Shown here in pieces: positions 39,155 through 40,344 of a stretch of 40,344 nt of DNA (positions are counted from its first letter, which is position 1; each line of letters opens with the position of its first letter). The notes under the pieces were generated by a model, which saw only the letters and a list, made by a program, of their open reading frames with translations, searched no databases and was not told the origin of the DNA. The stretch is from Ruminiclostridium sp. (lineage in GTDB: Bacteria; Bacillota; Clostridia; Oscillospirales; Ruminococcaceae): contig JAFTVY010000004.1 in the NCBI GenBank assembly GCA_017465545.1, forward strand, positions 1 through 40,344. The letters are read 5' to 3'. Made by a program: the position numbers and the translations under genes.

Positions 39155-40344
39155 ATGACAAATAACCAGAATGTGTTAAAATGGGTTGAAGAAATGACAG
39201 CCCTCACAAAGCCTGAAAAGGTTGTATGGATTGACGGTAGTGACGAACAGCTCCAGGCTCTTCGTGACGAAGCGATCGCAACAGGCGAAATGATCAAGCT
39301 TAACCAGGAAAAGCTTCCCGGTTGTCTTTATCACAGAACAGCTGAAAACGACGTTGCACGTGTTGAGGACAGAACTTTCATCTGCTCAAGAGAGAAGGAA
39401 AATGCAGGTCCTACAAACAACTGGTGCGACCCCAAGGAAATGTACGAAAAGCTCACAAAGCTTTATGACGGCGTTATGAAGGGCCGTACAATGTACGTAA
39501 TTCCCTACTCTATGGGTCCTATCGGCTCACCTATCGCAAAGGTTGGCGTTGAGCTTACAGACTCTATCTACGTTGTACTCAACATGGATATTATGACAAG
39601 AATGGGTAAGCAGGCATTTGAAAACCTTCCCGATGATTCCAACGACTTTGTAAGATGCTTACACTCCAAGGCTGACGTTGATCCTGAAAAGAGATACATC
39701 GTTCAGTTCCCCGAGGATAATGCAATCTGGTCAATAAACTCTGCTTACGGCGGTAACGTACTTCTCGGTAAGAAGTGCTTCGCACTCCGTATAGCTTCCT
39801 ACCAGGGCTGGAAGGAAGGCTGGATGGCAGAACACATGCTCATCTTAGGTGTTAAGAAGCCTGACGGTGACATCAAGTACATCACAGCAGCATTCCCCTC
39901 TGCTTGCGGTAAGACAAACCTTGCTATGCTTATTCCTCCCGAGGGATACAAGAAGGCAGGCTATGAAGTATTCACAGTAGGTGATGACATTGCATGGATG
40001 AAGCAGGGTCCCGACGGCAGACTTTACGCTATCAACCCCGAAAACGGTTTCTTCGGCGTAGCTCCCGGTACAAATGCAAAGTCCAACTTCAACGCTTTAC
40101 AGTCAACAATGAAGAACACAATCTTCACAAACGTTGCTATCAATGATGACGATATGACAGTATGGTGGGAAGGTCTTGACAAGAATCCTCCTGAAAATGC
40201 AACAGAGTGGAAGGGCGCAAAGGTAAACGGTAAGGAATACACAGCAGCAGGTAATAAGCTTGCACATCCCAACTCACGTTTTACAGCTCCTGCAAAGAAC
40301 TGCCCCTGCATTTCTTCTGAATTTGACAATCCTCAGGGTGTTCC
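39155..40344 (+). CDS. pckG: Phosphoenolpyruvate carboxykinase (GTP), 3' end outside window
   Basis: The first 396 residues of about 600 are present. The enzyme interconverts oxaloacetate and PEP with GTP/GDP; in rumen and gut anaerobes it commonly runs toward oxaloacetate and succinate. GTP-type features are the P-loop with the hyper-reactive Cys, [12 protein letters not shown] (Cys251, Lys253), [26 protein letters not shown] split over residues 274-300, the early [10 protein letters not shown] and SAYGGN. Codons end strongly in C or G for Asn, Phe, Tyr and Lys, unlike the neighbours, which suggests high expression. It has AAAAGGAG upstream and its own promoter. Confidence 0.96.
   Translation, partial: MTNNQNVLKWVEEMTALTKPEKVVWIDGSDEQLQALRDEAIATGEMIKLNQEKLPGCLYHRTAENDVARVEDRTFICSREKENAGPTNNWCDPKEMYEKLTKLYDGVMKGRTMYVIPYSMGPIGSPIAKVGVELTDSIYVVLNMDIMTRMGKQAFENLPDDSNDFVRCLHSKADVDPEKRYIVQFPEDNAIWSINSAYGGNVLLGKKCFALRIASYQGWKEGWMAEHMLILGVKKPDGDIKYITAAFPSACGKTNLAMLIPPEGYKKAGYEVFTVGDDIAWMKQGPDGRLYAINPENGFFGVAPGTNAKSNFNALQSTMKNTIFTNVAINDDDMTVWWEGLDKNPPENATEWKGAKVNGKEYTAAGNKLAHPNSRFTAPAKNCPCISSEFDNPQGV

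Noticed and set aside
1-40344. CRISPR array, prophage, insertion sequence, tRNA or rRNA
   Set aside because: I looked for regular repeats, transposase or integrase motifs and cloverleaf-like sequences on both strands and saw none. A covariance-model scan could still find a small RNA that I missed.

Overview
The window looks like chromosomal DNA from a spore-forming, Gram-positive anaerobe of the class Clostridia, most likely Ruminococcus or a close relative (Oscillospiraceae). The lineage call is inference. It rests on sporulation genes (spoVAC, spoVAD, spoVAE), Gram-positive sigma-A promoters and AGGAGG ribosome sites, a GTP-type PEP carboxykinase, a DUF3793/flavodoxin/feo iron cluster, and Thr/Glu/Pro-rich linkers in surface lipoproteins. 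I see no phage, insertion sequence, CRISPR array, rRNA or tRNA. Intergenic stretches are all shorter than 300 bases and mostly hold promoters, terminators and palindromic operators.

Layout. 1-386 is the start of a DUF2975-type membrane protein, leaving the window on the minus strand. 567-1964 is spoVAD-spoVAE (minus). The matching spoVAC lies 7.5 kb away at 9489-9932 on the same strand. Between them sit a membrane-anchored lipase-like hydrolase, a two-gene operon of an HSP90-like ATPase and a TPR-like/DUF4026-like partner, a MarR regulator with a flavodoxin, and a small lipoprotein. 10080-11279 is an archaeal-type phosphoglycerate mutase. 11407-16573 is an FtsX-type ABC exporter followed by its two-component system.

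16647-22062 (minus) is an iron-acquisition region: DUF2325, DUF3793, flavodoxin, feoA, feoB, a FeoB-associated Cys-rich peptide, an HMA-domain membrane protein and an HD-GYP phosphodiesterase. Six copies of the palindrome GTTAG-N6-CTAAC are spread over its promoters and leaders, which fits control by a DtxR/IdeR-type metal repressor. 22734-28114 (minus) is a copper ATPase with a fused C-terminal CopZ domain, followed by a transglutaminase-like protein, a polysaccharide deacetylase and a cyclophilin. Two GNAT acetyltransferases flank this block.

28856-31574 (plus) carries an SNF-type transporter, a CmpB-type membrane protein and an HD-domain protein. 31635-36990 (minus) carries a YtxH-like protein, trmB, an EpsG-like membrane protein with an ILEI-like C-terminal domain, walJ and murA. 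The right end has a small PH-like membrane protein, an AGCS amino-acid symporter and the first two thirds of pckG.

The strongest points for follow-up are the HSP90-like/TPR gene pair, the six-site iron regulon ending in HD-GYP, the copA-copZ fusion with a well-placed internal ribosome site, the split spoVA locus that keeps sigma-G-like promoters on both parts, and several unassigned operator palindromes.
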